Source: Plectrocnemia conspersa
Lineage: Eukaryota; Arthropoda; Insecta; Trichoptera; Polycentropodidae
Length of the DNA: 64,000 bases
Reading direction: 5' to 3'
Assembly: GCA_009617715.1 (NCBI GenBank)
Contig: VTFK01000339.1
Coordinates: 124,001 to 188,000, forward strand
Made by a program: the position numbers and the translations under genes. The notes beneath the pieces were generated by a model that worked only from the letters and a program-made list of their open reading frames with translations, was not told the origin of the DNA and made no database searches. Positions 1-14,600 of this stretch are shown here, one piece after another (within the stretch, counting starts at the first letter, position 1; every line of letters starts with the position of its first letter).

Positions 1-3000
1 TAATAGTTTCAATAAACACCATAATAAAAAAAAATTATTGAATAATTATCATAAAATTTAAATATTACAGTGTGCATAAAAAATTTACGATGACAAATTG
101 CTAAAGTCAATTTATTATTATACTTTTGCTTAGAAATACGTATTAATTTAATAGTTAAATATTTATCCTTTTGAAACACCAGAAAAAATTGAATCCTAGT
201 CTAATAGCATCAAACTTAATTACGTAAAAGCTATAAATTTTATTTTTTCTGATTTCCTTATTCATTTTTAAAAAGCAATAATAGTTCTTTAATTGCATTT
301 TTATTTCTGTATACATATAGATATGTATGTCTAAATTAAGTCCACCAATTTTATTCTAAAACCATACTCTTTTTTAAATATTGACTGACTACCTGCAACC
401 AGTAGCAAGAAGAAATAAAAAAAATATTCTGTAATTTAATTTCTGCTCTAACTATAAAATTTTCCCTGTTTCATTTTAGATACTGTCACTATTTTTAAGC
501 CCTACTTTAGAACTTTTACTGGCAATTGATTCTCTTTTCGTACTTTAGAATAATCATACATTACACAGTAATCTCATCCATTCAAATAAAAAATATAATA
601 TATTCAAAACCATTTAAGTTTACAAAGTTATACTTTGAATATATATAAGTGAAATATGCTACCATTTTACACTCGGCTACTATCTTGATTATTTAAAACT
701 TTATATTGAATAATAAACTACCATATTATATTGTAAGAAAAATAATTATTAACAATGTCCTAATTATTATGTTTGTAAATATAAACCCGAAATACAGAAT
801 TGGCTGATTTAAAAATGTAATATAATTACACAAAAAAAACCTTTTAGCTACTTATTTTAAAGTATAAATACAGCTTTTAACAAAGAAAGATACATAAAAA
901 TACTGTATCTAATCTATACAGGCCATAAACTTTTGTAACCTTCTTTGTAATTAAAACGTTATATATAAATATGTACGTATGCATTGTATATCTGAATTTT
1001 AAGTTAAAAAAAGGTAATGGAATATTCTAAAAGAATATTTATTGTATTGTGTTTTTATTTTAGCAGTAAAAAGTACACGTGTTTGTATTCATATTTGTTT
1101 ACTATGTATACATATATAATGTTTTATTATAGAAAGCGACTGCTTGAATAAAATAGTACTCTATATCATTTTCCCGCAATTGGGAAAAGCAGAAGCAGCG
1201 ATTCTAAAGAAAATGTAATTGTTTGACCCACTTTCAGAACCATGTAATTAAACTACAAGTGCATTTAAACATGGAGTGTTCATTATAATATGAATATTAT
1301 AAGTTGTTTTTTTAAATAAATTGTGTTTCTTTTATCTTAAAATTTTGTATAAATCGAGACTCTGAAGAGTAATATTGATAAAACCTATTGGTTTCTTATT
1401 TTTATTTATGCAATTTTATTTGTTTTTTAATCATTATATTATTATTTTTTATTTAACACACACTTGAAATTGCCTTTTTGTATTTTTGGCGTATTATCTA
1501 TACGTGATTATATGATATATATTAACACTCTGGTTTATATAGCAGAAGCAAAATTTGATAGTAAAAAATACAAAAATTATCAAGAGTTGAATATTTACAT
1601 TTTTGGAAGCTATACGCCTATAACACTTCAGTCTATATTACCCTGTATAATAAATCTAGAGAGAAAACGTATTAGGGTCAACGTAACGCAGATTGAAAAA
1701 CGCTGATTTGATTACTTCTTGTTACGTTTTACAATGCTATATACACACAATAATCTGATTAAAACATTAAAAAATATTTATAGCTTAATATGAACATCTT
1801 TATGAATTCATTTCGATTGTTATCATTTATTTGTTTTTATTATACTGTAAAATTGTTTATAAGGATCAAAAATATGTTTATAAATGTAGTTGTATAATAA
1901 ACATGAGGGTCAATAATATGTAACGAATTAGAGGTACAGGGTTAAATTCCCGGTTGGATAGCGAAATCGAAACCGATTTGAGTGTTCTATTTTAAGCTGA
2001 TCATAAACTCTATCAGATGTTAGGCATCCAGAATTCTGGTATTTGTTATCCACATTTATTATCCATTAAGGAGCTCGAGGGATATGTGTTCTTTGTATAA
2101 TTACTTAGCGCAGAATCGTCGAACATGATTTTCTTAAAACTGTTACTGTCATTTTTATCGTACACTAAATTTCTGCAACATCTGCTGATATATTTATCTA
2201 ATAAATAAACTTGATAAAATAAATATTTTTCTGCAATAAGCTTAACTTTAGTTTTAAACTTTAAGAAACTCAATAAAAAATTATAGGATTAAACTTACAG
2301 AAGTTAGAGATCGATTATTCGAATTTAAAAGTACTCTTTAACCACTCGACATATTAAACTAAAACACGAATTATTTTAAATATGCATAAAATATGTTCAG
2401 CGGTATTTGCACAACCATAAAATTAATTGTTACATCTCTTGTATAAAATATAATCTTCAACGCTATAAGTTTTCTTTAAATATTAGTTTTCAATTATGGC
2501 ACTTAAAATATCTCTTTCCTAGAATTCTCGACTCTTGCCTAATAATATATTAACCTAATAAAGTTTTATTAAGAAAAATATTTATTTCATTGTAGCAAAT
2601 GGTAAAAAATAAAAAATATGCCTAAGGGAGGTTTTCTACTAAGGAACTAAATCTAAATATTTACATTTGTACTCGTTATATCCATATTTTAAAAAAAAAT
2701 ATAAGGGAAGTGAAAATGACTAAAAAGAAATGCATAAGTTAAATCATAATGCTAAAAAAAATATATCAACAGAGTTAAGTGAATTGTTAATTTTATAAAT
2801 TTCAGTATACTTAAAATAAATTAATCAATAGTAGTAAATTACACCAAAATAGGTAAAATATATTTTTTTAAGACAATGGAAGCGAAATGTTCAATACATG
2901 TATAAATATTTGTATTATTTTTGAACTCGAGGTAATAATATCTGTCAAAACAAATATAGTTTTGGTAATAGCTGCAAAAATTTCATTATTATGTGTAGTA

Positions 3001-6000
3001 CATTTAACATTTTGATCCATTGATATTGGCAATTGTAAATTTTTTTTTAGGAAAAAAAATTGTTTTAAATAATTGTAATTTAAATAACTTTTAAAGCCAT
3101 AATATTATAAATATTTATATTATACGATATGCTATATATAATAATATATTTATAAATTAAAAAATATATAATCTATAATAAAGTATTTGAGACGTTCAAC
3201 TACTTAACAAAATTTAGAAGCAGCTTGTTTTTAAGACCCATTTATAAAAATAAAATGATACAAAACATTTGTTTAAAAATTCCACTGTACTAATTTTCCG
3301 TTGATTTATTTAATAGCTGCTTTTTACATTGTGAACAATTAAGTTTCGAAATAAAACGTTAAATTTATTACAAGTACAGCACATGCAAGCTGTAGCATGT
3401 TTACGGTCATATTTACAAACTCTCGTTTCATTGCAGTACCAAATGCCTCATATAACGTTTACGATTAAAATTCAGCCCGACACAAATTGAAAATGATGAT
3501 GGATTGTTCACGGTTGAAGTTGCTGCAAATTTGTAGTGTACACACAAGCATTCACTTCGAAGCACGATCGAACTCATATTTATACAATATTAACAACAAC
3601 CCATGGCAATTTATCATCTCTCAAGATCCTTTTTTATATCGCTGTCATCGCGCCGCGAAATTGGGTTGGTAATTTAAAGACTTTTTTTCAAGTTACGTAC
3701 CTCGTATCGTAAATATTTTATGAAACTCTAATGAGTAACATCTCTTGTATTGGCTAGTTATAAGTTGAATTATTGGCAAATAAACGATGCGCATGCATTT
3801 TATGTATATATATTTATATACGTAATACGTCGAATCAGTTATCAATCAAGATTTCCAATTTGACCGATACAAATCGCATATCCTTTTTAGTCTAAAAAAA
3901 GAATACACCCTTATTTCGTATTTTTGCTTTGAATGACACTTGAAGTTAATCGAAAGATTCGCCCTTGATACCATTTCAAGCTTCTTGTTCACGTTTCGTT
4001 GAATTTTTTTAAATTTAATCTACGCCTGTATTTTATCGTAAACAAGTAAAATTTAATATATTTTATATGCATATATGTATACTACATAACATAGATTTAA
4101 AGTGCAAATCATACTAAGTATGATTTTTTTATTAAATATATCTATATATTTTAAAAAACAACAGAAAAATTAAATTTGTATTAATATAGATAGCCATAAA
4201 GTATTTTATTTTATTTTTATTAAACGACAGTTAACCGATAAAAATATATAGTTATGTTATGTTAAATTTTCATTATGTATTACTGAATATTAAAATATTG
4301 TTTTTGCTTTATGTTCAATTATTATTATAATATATTAGTATCTCTAAACCTATGCAAAGAATAAATGTAAATTATAATATGAAATTAAACTTTTTTCGCT
4401 ACAAAGCCCCAAATTAGAATTTGCATAACAAATCAAATAGGGTAAATTTAATTTAGGTAGTCTATCATTACGAAAAAAATAAATAAAAAAAATTTTTTTC
4501 TCAATAATATAATACATGTTTTACAGGTCTGGACCTAATTCACAAATCGCAATAAGAACAATATAAATAATGTTTTATTTACAATTTGAGTCGAGTTATT
4601 TTGACATGTTATAACTAATTTAACAAATATATATTCTCAGCAGTAATTTTTAATATAAATTTTAATTATGCTAATTTTATTAATTGTGTTAATAAGATGG
4701 ACTATAAAAATATATATTTGTCATATTCAGATATTTAGATTTGAGATGAAGAGAAATACAAAAAGCATAAAATTAAATGCTTATCAAACCAAACTTAAAC
4801 CTTTAGTACTATATTCCAAAGCAGTAATCTATAACAAAAATACTTTAGTTAATCGATAATGAAAATTTACTTTTCTATAGTTATAATAGTTCCTATTGTT
4901 CATGAATAAATAAATACTACAAAATTAATAAAATATTCAGTTAATGTGTAATGGCGAAAATTCTGGTAAATGTTTAGTTTTAAGTTTCAATATTTTAATA
5001 CAAAAATATTTTCTTACTGCATAATAATCTAATCACTAATTTTAGTACACATTTACAATTTTTAGAATATAAACTATTATAATAATAACTATTAAAATAA
5101 ACAATTTAGTATTAAACAATATATTAAAAAAACATTTACTATTTTTTGGAAACAAAATTATTTTTATGTATGCAACTTTTTTTTGATTTGCTAAGCAGCT
5201 AAAGTTTGTAGAAAACCTTCAATTGAAGTATCTGGTTAATATATACTTTTTTTTTTTTACAGCAAAATAGCTATACGTTTATTCACATTTTCACACTTTA
5301 TTTTCTGACAGGTTCACGAAAAAAATATTAATTATTTTTACACATTTTGTGTTGCTTTCAGTGACAATATAGTTGCCCAGTTTATAATATAATAATATAT
5401 ACATATGTATAGGGACAGAAAAAATTGCATTATTTAGTCATTTTTACCTAAAAGTTAACTAATTCTCATGTAGCTAGAAATATATATATTAAAAAATATA
5501 ATTATTAGATAAAAACTGTAGTATTTCTAATAAATTAAATATATTTATTATATAAAGTTATAAACATTTATTAAAACACACAAATCTTGGCTTATTTTTT
5601 CCTTATTACTTTTTTGTCCTTGAGTAGAAAAAAATAGCTAAGATAAGTTGTATTTGTATGTAAAACTATTCAAGATAAAAAATAACTATCAAAACTTGGA
5701 AAATTACAATTTCATACACGATCAATTATACTATCACAATAATACAAATGTAATCATTAAATGCTTATTTTTTACTGTTGTGTAGTAGAGGGAAAAATAT
5801 TTTTAAATATATACAAACGAAACGAATATTTAAATAATTAGTATTCCCCCTGTAAATATTATTTTTACCTTTGGTTTTTAACTGAAGTTAAGAATTTAAT
5901 TCACGTTTGTTAATTTATTTACCTAATTTTATCTAATATTTACCGAATAAACAAAATCAGAATTTTTTTTAGGACGGTTGGAAAAATAATATATACGTAC

Positions 6001-9000
6001 GTCAACCATCTAATATGTTCATTAAAACTATATATAGATATAATGGATCTGAAAATCCATTGTTATTTAATTTAATAAAATATATTCAATAAGATTTGCA
6101 TCATCCTGTTTATAAAATTATTAATTGTTGAAATATAAGTAAAACTTTATTTTAAATATATTATATTAGGTTTTAAGACGAACGATTTAAACGAAAAAAT
6201 ATATAATTTAACCACCTGTTTGCATTTTACGCAAATATTTCATTTGAGCTTAAGAGTGCTCATGAACATTATAAAACTATCACACAGATCAACAATAATG
6301 TATACATAGATAAAGAATAAAAACCTAAATTATCAAAATTTATAATTAAAATATCAAGTTTACTCACATATTATTATAACTTCACATAAACATTTTTTTT
6401 TTAAATCACTTTTAAAAGTACTTTTTTATTTTTTTAAAGTGTGTTTTATCTAGAACATCCTTATATAAGAATATTTATTGAAACTTTAATAGAACTGTTT
6501 TTCTATAGCCCGTCTCTTGACGATTTCTATGCCCTTTGCGAATACATGCGACCGACACCGACGCCGAAAGACTACTGAGCGTCGAATCGTAGAGAGGTCG
6601 GTATGGCTACAGGAAAATCGCCATCTGACTCAGGCACCTAAGCTGATATACACACATGCACTCACAAATTAAAAAAAAAATAATCTTCAATGAAGAGGTC
6701 AAAAAAACGGAAAATTTTACTGAAAAAAGTATTATGATTGATACTTGAAACTTGAATAAATTGAAGGTTTGTCGATATGAAAAGGATCCCATATACATAT
6801 GTATATTATTTATGTTATAATCAGATATAATAGGATTTTAATAAACTTTTGCTTTCGAGTAGGAGGTTTATTGTTAAAAAAATGCTCATATTTGGTTATT
6901 CTCGAGTTATTTAAGCGATCGTTTACAGTTTGTTACATATGATGGCCAATCGTCAAAAAATTATTTCCCCTTTTGGGGTTCATCAAGGGTCTAACATAGG
7001 CCTTCTGCTCTTTAAGTTTTTAATAATAATATAAATATGGAAGCTACAAATTTTAGTTTCTTTTGTATGTTAATGATTTAAAATTGTTTAGATGCATAAA
7101 ATCTGTTGCAGACCCTTTCTTTATGCAGTGATTTAATTACCTATAGAGATAAGCTTTTATCTCCTTTTTTAGGGTCGAAAATGCCATTCTGTATCATGTT
7201 ATCGATCTCGTTCACCATCAGATTCTACGATCTCGGTGGAAACATTTTGGCTAAAGAAACTTATAAATATTATTTATTTCATTCACGAAAATGATTTTAT
7301 ACATCATTTAATCAATAATATTTTATACATAAAAATATATACTTATTTATTAAAATATGCTTCACTGATTTAAAACGTTTCATTGTAACAAAATTGGCTG
7401 AGGTTAACGAGAACTGTTAATTAATTACAGAAAATTCTCTCAGGCTCTGTCTTACTCGAATTAATGCTCTCACTCGGAATTGATTAAAGAAAGCATAAAA
7501 AAAAAAAAATACACCTTAGTAGCAGCGGCTAAATATTATAAAAAATTTAAAATATTTACAATCCTATAACTTTTTTAATAGCTATCAATGTATGGTTAAC
7601 TATTTTTAAAAGTATTTATTCTGAATTTATACGTTTACCATTAAAACCAATATCAACAAATTATAATTAAGATGTTTGTTTTGCTTTTAGGTATTTTTAC
7701 TATAAGAATACAATGAACAGAAAACAACAATTTATATATGTCTAACAAATAAAGATAAATTCACGAACCTTTGTATGGTATATTTTTCGAATTCAGAAAC
7801 TAGCGTTACTAAGCACGATATAGTAAATAAAGTGTCGAATCTGTATTGCGAACTTGATTGATGGGTTAAACATTGTATTGAGTTCACAACTTATTATTCT
7901 AAATAATTATGCAACGGTTATATATATTTATATTAAAATGAGTTGATCTTATCAAGCGAACTGTAACGTATGACCTTTCAAGCCTTCGCTTTCCGATTAA
8001 ATTTAATCGACCCATTTTAACGAAATTGCATACGGGAAAAGAAAGACTGGTCTAGTTTTTTTGAAGTTTAAAATAGTCCACTACAATCGATACGGTTTTA
8101 TTGCATCGATTATAAAAAAAATACATAGACATGTTATTTACACGTACATTAAAATTGAAATTATATACTGGTTTATAATTAAATAAATATTATAACAATA
8201 CATTTTATATAAAGCTTAACTTCCTTGTTTTTTTTTAAATAGAATGCAAAAATATATTTTAATGATATTTTTGTAATTTAATTACAATTTGTTTAAGAAC
8301 ATAAAACAGCTGCTTAATTATATAATCTGAACTGTTTACATATCTAGTTAAAAATAAAACATCAAGCGTAAGCATTATCAGCATGTAAACGTAATTAATA
8401 TTGGGCAATGTTCTTTTTTTCTGGTGATACACTGAATAAATATTTAGTTCGCAGTTATGCACATTTTGTTGCTCTCTTTGTCGAGTTAAAACGTTTAGCT
8501 TTATACGTATTTTACTCGGCAATAACATTTAAACTCAATGTTCCAAATGGATGTTCAATTAATTACATGCCGTTCAGAAATATAATCGATTGTGTGGCAT
8601 GCTTTCAAAATTATAATTTTGTTAATATTTCGCACAAATTTTAGAACACCCATTGAATAAATATTTGTTTTATCCGCATATTAAGTTTATTATAGTCATG
8701 GATAAATATAATTCTATGATTTTTTTGATTTGGTAGCATTCAACCTCGATCTAAAAAAATATACAATATGAATATTAAAGGCCAATATATTTCAATAATG
8801 TACTTTTCACATGTGAAATACAAAGCTCCCCGATTTTTAATATTTTTATTAAATTTAACTAAATTTATATATTACAAAAAGCTATAATTATAACATGTTA
8901 CTTAGATACCTCAACACAACATCAAATATTCCGATCGGTCATAAAAATTATATGTATGTATGTAACATCAAAGAATGGCGGAAGCTACGATAAGATAATT

Positions 9001-10936
9001 TGCGGTTGATTACATTACATTTTGGGTGTTAGTAATTTATAGTTTCTAGATAAAAATATATTATTTTTCCAGCTAAATCAATTAGTGCCAGTTTAAAGCG
9101 CTACCATAAATACGTAACACTTAACAACATCCAGCAAATATGTTTTACCAATATTCTTGTATATTATATTAATTTATTATTATTCCATAAATATGTTTTC
9201 ACTGTTGTATATTTTTTACATAATTTATAATATATGAGCTTATTTTATTTTAATTGAACAATTTAAATCGTAATATAACAGAAACGACGATATAAAAAAT
9301 ATAAAAATATTTTCTTAACGAGATAACAAGTTCATATTTTATTAATTAATGGTTTGAGTCATAATAAGAGCTTTAGTAAAATCACAATGATTGTAATTCA
9401 TTATTAACTTTAATAAACTAAGTCTAAATGCTTAATCAAGTAACAATCAATGGAGTGAAAGTCATAAGTAAAATCTCCGCTATTAATTCCTTTAATTATG
9501 ATTTACAAATCTGTTTTATTTAATTCTTAGAGTTTTCATTTGCATATATTTGTTTTAACGGTTTAACAATACTTGGTCTTAAGAAATTTGTGAATAAACC
9601 TTATTAATATTTTTTAATTATTGCTTATAAACAAAAAAAATGGCAGATTTATTAAGGACTTATTTTAAAAGTTAATGTTACTGATGCGATCTATTGTATT
9701 GTATCATCAATATATCTTTTAATAATAATATTTGTTAAATTCTCAAAACCAAATATTTTAAGCAATACAATTTTTTATGTGAAAAAGAATGTGGTTATTA
9801 GTATAATTTTAAAACCGTCTACAAAGCAATTTTATATCATTATTGCCTTATAAAATGCTGAAAGAGTGGATCGTGAATTTTTAAAGACTATATAAAAGGT
9901 TGTTTTGATAATTAACTGGTTCTCAATGTTTTTTTAACATTGAGGTAATTTTGCATGCTATACACAAAAAAAGGATGTGTGTAAAAATATATTTTTGATA
10001 AACGAAATATGCTTTCAGAATTTATTATACGTATACATAATGATATTTAATGGTAATATATGTATATGTTAAACATATTTTTATATCAGTCTGTGTCATA
10101 ATGTTCTTATATATTTCGCTTTAAAATGTAAAAATTATTACAAAACAGTTTTTTTTAATATTCATATTGATAAAAAAATATCGTGTCTAGTACATATTAT
10201 ATTGTTTAAGTGAATTTTTTATAAATCTGTGAAGATTTTATTATCATTGAGGGAAAACCTCGAGTGTATAGTTCCACGAGCGTTGAACCAACAGTTAACT
10301 TTAACCGAATAGCTCTATTCGATTAACTCGCATCGTTATAAAAAAAATATTTTTATATAAAATATACGATAAAATTTTGATAAAACGCACAATTTGGCTT
10401 TTGATAATTAATATTGACTGTTGAATTACATTTAAATGGTATCATTTTTTTGTGGTTAAAATTAATTAACGCTCTTATGGGATTTTTAACGAATTTTAAT
10501 TCGTTTTATTTATATACAGCGTAATCATTGAGATTTGAAAACGAATTATCTTCTTTATCTAACCTGTTTTTGTACTTAGTCTTTGTTTCTGCGTAAAAAG
10601 AAAAAGACCTTTCACAGATATATGTTGATACAAACAACATTAACTATTTTACAACTCGTGCAGAAAACTCTGGATATTCATTTTTAATTTGAAACCATAA
10701 ATGCATAATATCCAGATAAGTGAATGTTTTTTTTTAATAAGGGGTCAGTCGATATAATTATGTGTTATTCTCTTACATTCAAACTTTATTTTACTAACAA
10801 TTAAGAGGTATTATAAGATTATTCAAAAGGATTTGGAATACAATATGATCTTTCTTTTTGTCCAGGAAAATATTCCAGAAACTAATAAAGCATTCAATAT
10901 TTCCTTCTGAAATTTTAATTCTAATAAGAGTCTTAT
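1..10936. other. AT-rich noncoding region, no gene found
   Basis: About 11 kb of very AT-rich DNA in which I find no exon chain, RNA gene or transposase. The open frames here are short (under 90 codons), have AT-driven composition, and lack family motifs or flanking splice signals that would join them. Slightly GC-richer patches occur near 3.49-3.67 kb and 6.53-6.61 kb without recognisable content. A small perfect hairpin lies at 9922-9944 (9-bp arms ctcaatgtt/aacattgag, 5-nt T loop). It may be intergenic or part of a very large intron of a gene outside the window. Confidence 0.6.
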
Positions 10937-11612
10937 TCTCAAAACTCACGTCAATTTACTGAGACTAAAATGATCATCCATCAACAAGAAAACAAGACAA
11001 TAGCGTAAAGGATTGGAACCACACAATAGCCCTCGTTACGACCAGAAAAAATTACATAAATAACACGCAAGTATTCTTACTGTAAAAATTCTCCGTCATT
11101 GAAAGAAAACTTCTTTGTTGCAAAACAGTCACGGAAGTTCCCGTTGCAGTATACGACCTTGGACAATGCCCATCAAGCAAATGCCGCTTTCAAATGCTTA
11201 TACATATTTAGCTGTTCTAAGAAACGAGTACATCTATTGGCTGGATGATCGCTGCATGATTGTGATTGGTCAGCAAGCTTTGCAGCCCTTGATACTTAAG
11301 CCTGAACTCCGATGAAGAGAAGGCAGTCACAAGCAGCCAATTGACAACATACTGTCATGGGCGCTCACATCCCGGGCGGGACTCCTCCATACGAGCACCA
11401 CCGTGGCATAGAGGGATCATCCTCCGCTATACTGTCGTATCACGCTACCTACAAGACCTTTAAGGAACTCTCACGGACATCATTCCTACGCCAGCTTCTC
11501 CACCACCGCTCATAGAAAATATATCGCTTTTATCGTCTGTCGCAATTATAATATAATCTAATAGATTCCACATGCGTTTTCTTGGCTACGAAGTCACGCT
11601 CCTTCAAGGGTT
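10937..11612 (+). repeat. Dispersed repeat family, copy 1 (LTR-like?)
   Basis: A GC-richer block of about 676 bp with no intact frame. It aligns along its whole length, in the opposite orientation, with 58681-59427. Shared words in the same order include actaaaatgatcat, catcaacaagaaaacaa, caatagcgtaaaggatt, acgaccttggacaatgc, ggctggatgatcgctgca, ctccgatga, gccagcttctccacc and taatataat. The copies differ by many substitutions and small indels, so they are old or belong to different subfamilies. The ends are not resolved. A TGTGAC-like start (here TGAGAC) and a polyadenylation-like AT patch near the 3' side hint at a long terminal repeat, but no primer-binding site or coding interior was identified. 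Confidence 0.75.
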
Positions 11613-14600
11613 CGCAAAAACTAGCATCTATTTTATTTTATACTTTGTATTGCTATATTTGCTTGAAGGGAAGTGTTATGTTCATTAAAACAAATAAAAA
11701 ATTTGCAAAATATGCATTTTTTAATCCAATTCATTTAATTTAAATAAGTTATAGATATATTTTATATTATTAAAATTGTTAAATTTTGTATCAGTAGTGT
11801 GTCTCATGAACGCGGAGCACAGATTAAAGAACTGTGCTCTAAACCAACTAAGCTGAAGTTTTTGATTGTCAAAAGAGATGACCATTATTTTGTTAAAAAA
11901 TTTGGGTAAATAATATTGAATTCAAATAATCAAGAAAAATGTAAATATTTTTTTCTATTGATTATTTATTAAGCTATAAGATTTCTATTAATCATTATTC
12001 GACTTCATTGGTATTATTAATAAACTTACTAAGCAATGAATTCAGATAAATCTGTTTATAAAATATTTTAATTAATTAATAATAGGGTATTTGATAAATT
12101 TATAAATTAGAAGAATTGATAATAGTAATATTTTTTTAAATATAAAATGTTTTTAAAAACCTTTTCATATACGCACACTAATAAACTATTATAAAACATA
12201 AACAATGTTTTAATTTATACGATCTATAAGTAATCGTTTTACCATCAATAAAAAACATAATGTCACCTTCGTTAAATACAATTATCAACACAAGAAAATA
12301 ATGATTCATATCGATCATAAACGACGGTTAACGTTGTCGTCGTTAACGTTCAATGACAAGGTTTATCGTTTAACCACTGCTTTTTCTCCAACATAGGATT
12401 TTATCGCTACTCTGCTCGGATAAAACGTTGTGATGTTTGAGTGTAAAACAAACACAGCATAAGCATAGCACATAGTATAGAGAAATAGCTGCAATATTAC
12501 TATTTCCGGCCCTGTTTATTTTCACTGGCGAAATGGATAGAATATGTTTCGGCTACCAGTTTACGCAACAGGTATGCATGAACTTGGACTTGTATCGAAC
12601 AGCGCCTATCATCAACGTTTTTTTTAGTAAGCGAAGGTTGAGATAGTACTTTAATAATAGATGTTTTTTTAAATAGAATACTATATAGACGCATATAATG
12701 AATGTTTTGGCTAAACGTTACCGCAGATCGAGATATGAATCATGCCGCGATGAACGTTTTATAATTGGCAAATACACCATTGCATATTTATAATTGTCTA
12801 AATATTTACTATCGAGATTTGCCAATTCAAAAGACGTGCACAAACATTATCTATCAGTATTTGCATACTGTGGTTTACTTGTTCAAAACATCGTGAGAAA
12901 TTTAGTGATTTTTTTTTAATAGCGGAGCTTTTTAGTATAATTTCTACGGTTTATGTCGTAACTACCTCTGTTACATAATAATGATTTTCTTTATTTTATT
13001 AACCTGTCTATCAGACACAGGTTTCAATCTTTGATAATTTATTAATTGAATGGTTAATATGTTCAAATTATAGGTAAACTAATTAACAATCTAAACTAAT
13101 AGCCTGTAAAGAACTATTTCACACTCCGCATTTAAAAATTGCATCGAAGTGTCGATATACACTTATAGTCCACCTGCTGTGCTGTATCTCGAGAAATCGA
13201 ATAAAATCCTATTAAACCACCTAACGCTTAAGCTGACAGCTAATTAAAAACTTGCTTTTGTTACTATTTGTGTTAAAGTAACTTAGCCGACTTATGACAA
13301 CATGGCGTGTCGTTGTATATTTAAGCTTGAACCTTTGTCATTTTTGGTATAAAAGAAAAATTAGAATTTGCATGTCATGTGGCAATGTTTCGTACCTTAG
13401 TAAATGATTTTTATTATTGTATATACATACATGTATACATGGTCTTTCATATAAAATGCGACGCCTTGGGCAACTAATATTTTGGAGGCCCTAAAAAAAT
13501 GTGGGCAAGACAAAAAAATCAATGGTATTAAATGTTTATTCGATTAAACAATTAATTATTACACAGAAGATTTGCGAAATAAATAAATATTATAATCAAT
13601 TGGTAAAATAACCAATATTTCCATTTTAGTGGAATTTAATTGTATTATCCCATTGGAGTCTTTTGTCCACACGTATTGAACATATGTTTTTTACTGGCAG
13701 GTCCTATGTCCATAACAACTTGACATTTTTTATCAGTTATTTAAAATCATATCTTAAAATTAATAAACTATATAAGTAAAACGTATTTTAAATCTCTATC
13801 TCTATCTCTATAACTAAACAATTCTTATAAATAATAAACTTTTATGATCTAATAAGATTAATATCAGTACATTTATTAAATCAATATCAATTAAATTCCA
13901 TTCTGTTATAAAAAATAAATTTCAATAAAAAATAAATTAAAGTTGAAAAAATTATAATTTCAGTAATATTTAAAAAATTATCACTTTTTATACTTTTAAT
14001 ATTAATTCTGCCATAATATAATTTATTTCATATAATATAGAAGATATAGTTTTTTTTATATATTTAATGGTCATAAAATTATTTAAGTAAATATATTCAT
14101 TCAAAATGGCTTGGACTTTTAGCGACGCTAATTAAAAAAACTTTCGACTACAAAGGTTTTACTAAAAATTACAATTTATTCAGAGACTCTTCTGTTATAA
14201 TTGTTATCATTTTCATAAGGATTTATTTAGTTATATTTTAAAGGTCTGTAAATATGTTTGCTCTGTCGAAAAGTGATGCTGCCGCAGATTTAAATTGAGC
14301 TGGATAGTGATAAGTTTTACCATGCAAATACATATTTGTATGAGAATATTTTAACATCATACTGCAAATGGTTTGTATAAAAAATTATAATAAGGACTTG
14401 AATTTAAATGTGAATTTTTAATCATCTTCAAAGAATAATAGCTTATAAATGACAAAACATATTTTTATAATGTTAATTACATCGTGTCATGAGCTTGCTC
14501 AATGCACTTTTATTACACTTGCAAATTAGTGCTAAAGTGAAAAGTTTCCATCTCCTAGTCGAGAATCAACAGTGTATTATGATAATTACGCTCGCTCACC

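Noticed and set aside
1938..1951. tRNA T-arm-like gggttaaattcccg
   Set aside because: No cloverleaf, acceptor stem or anticodon arm can be built around it, and the TTCGA core is absent.
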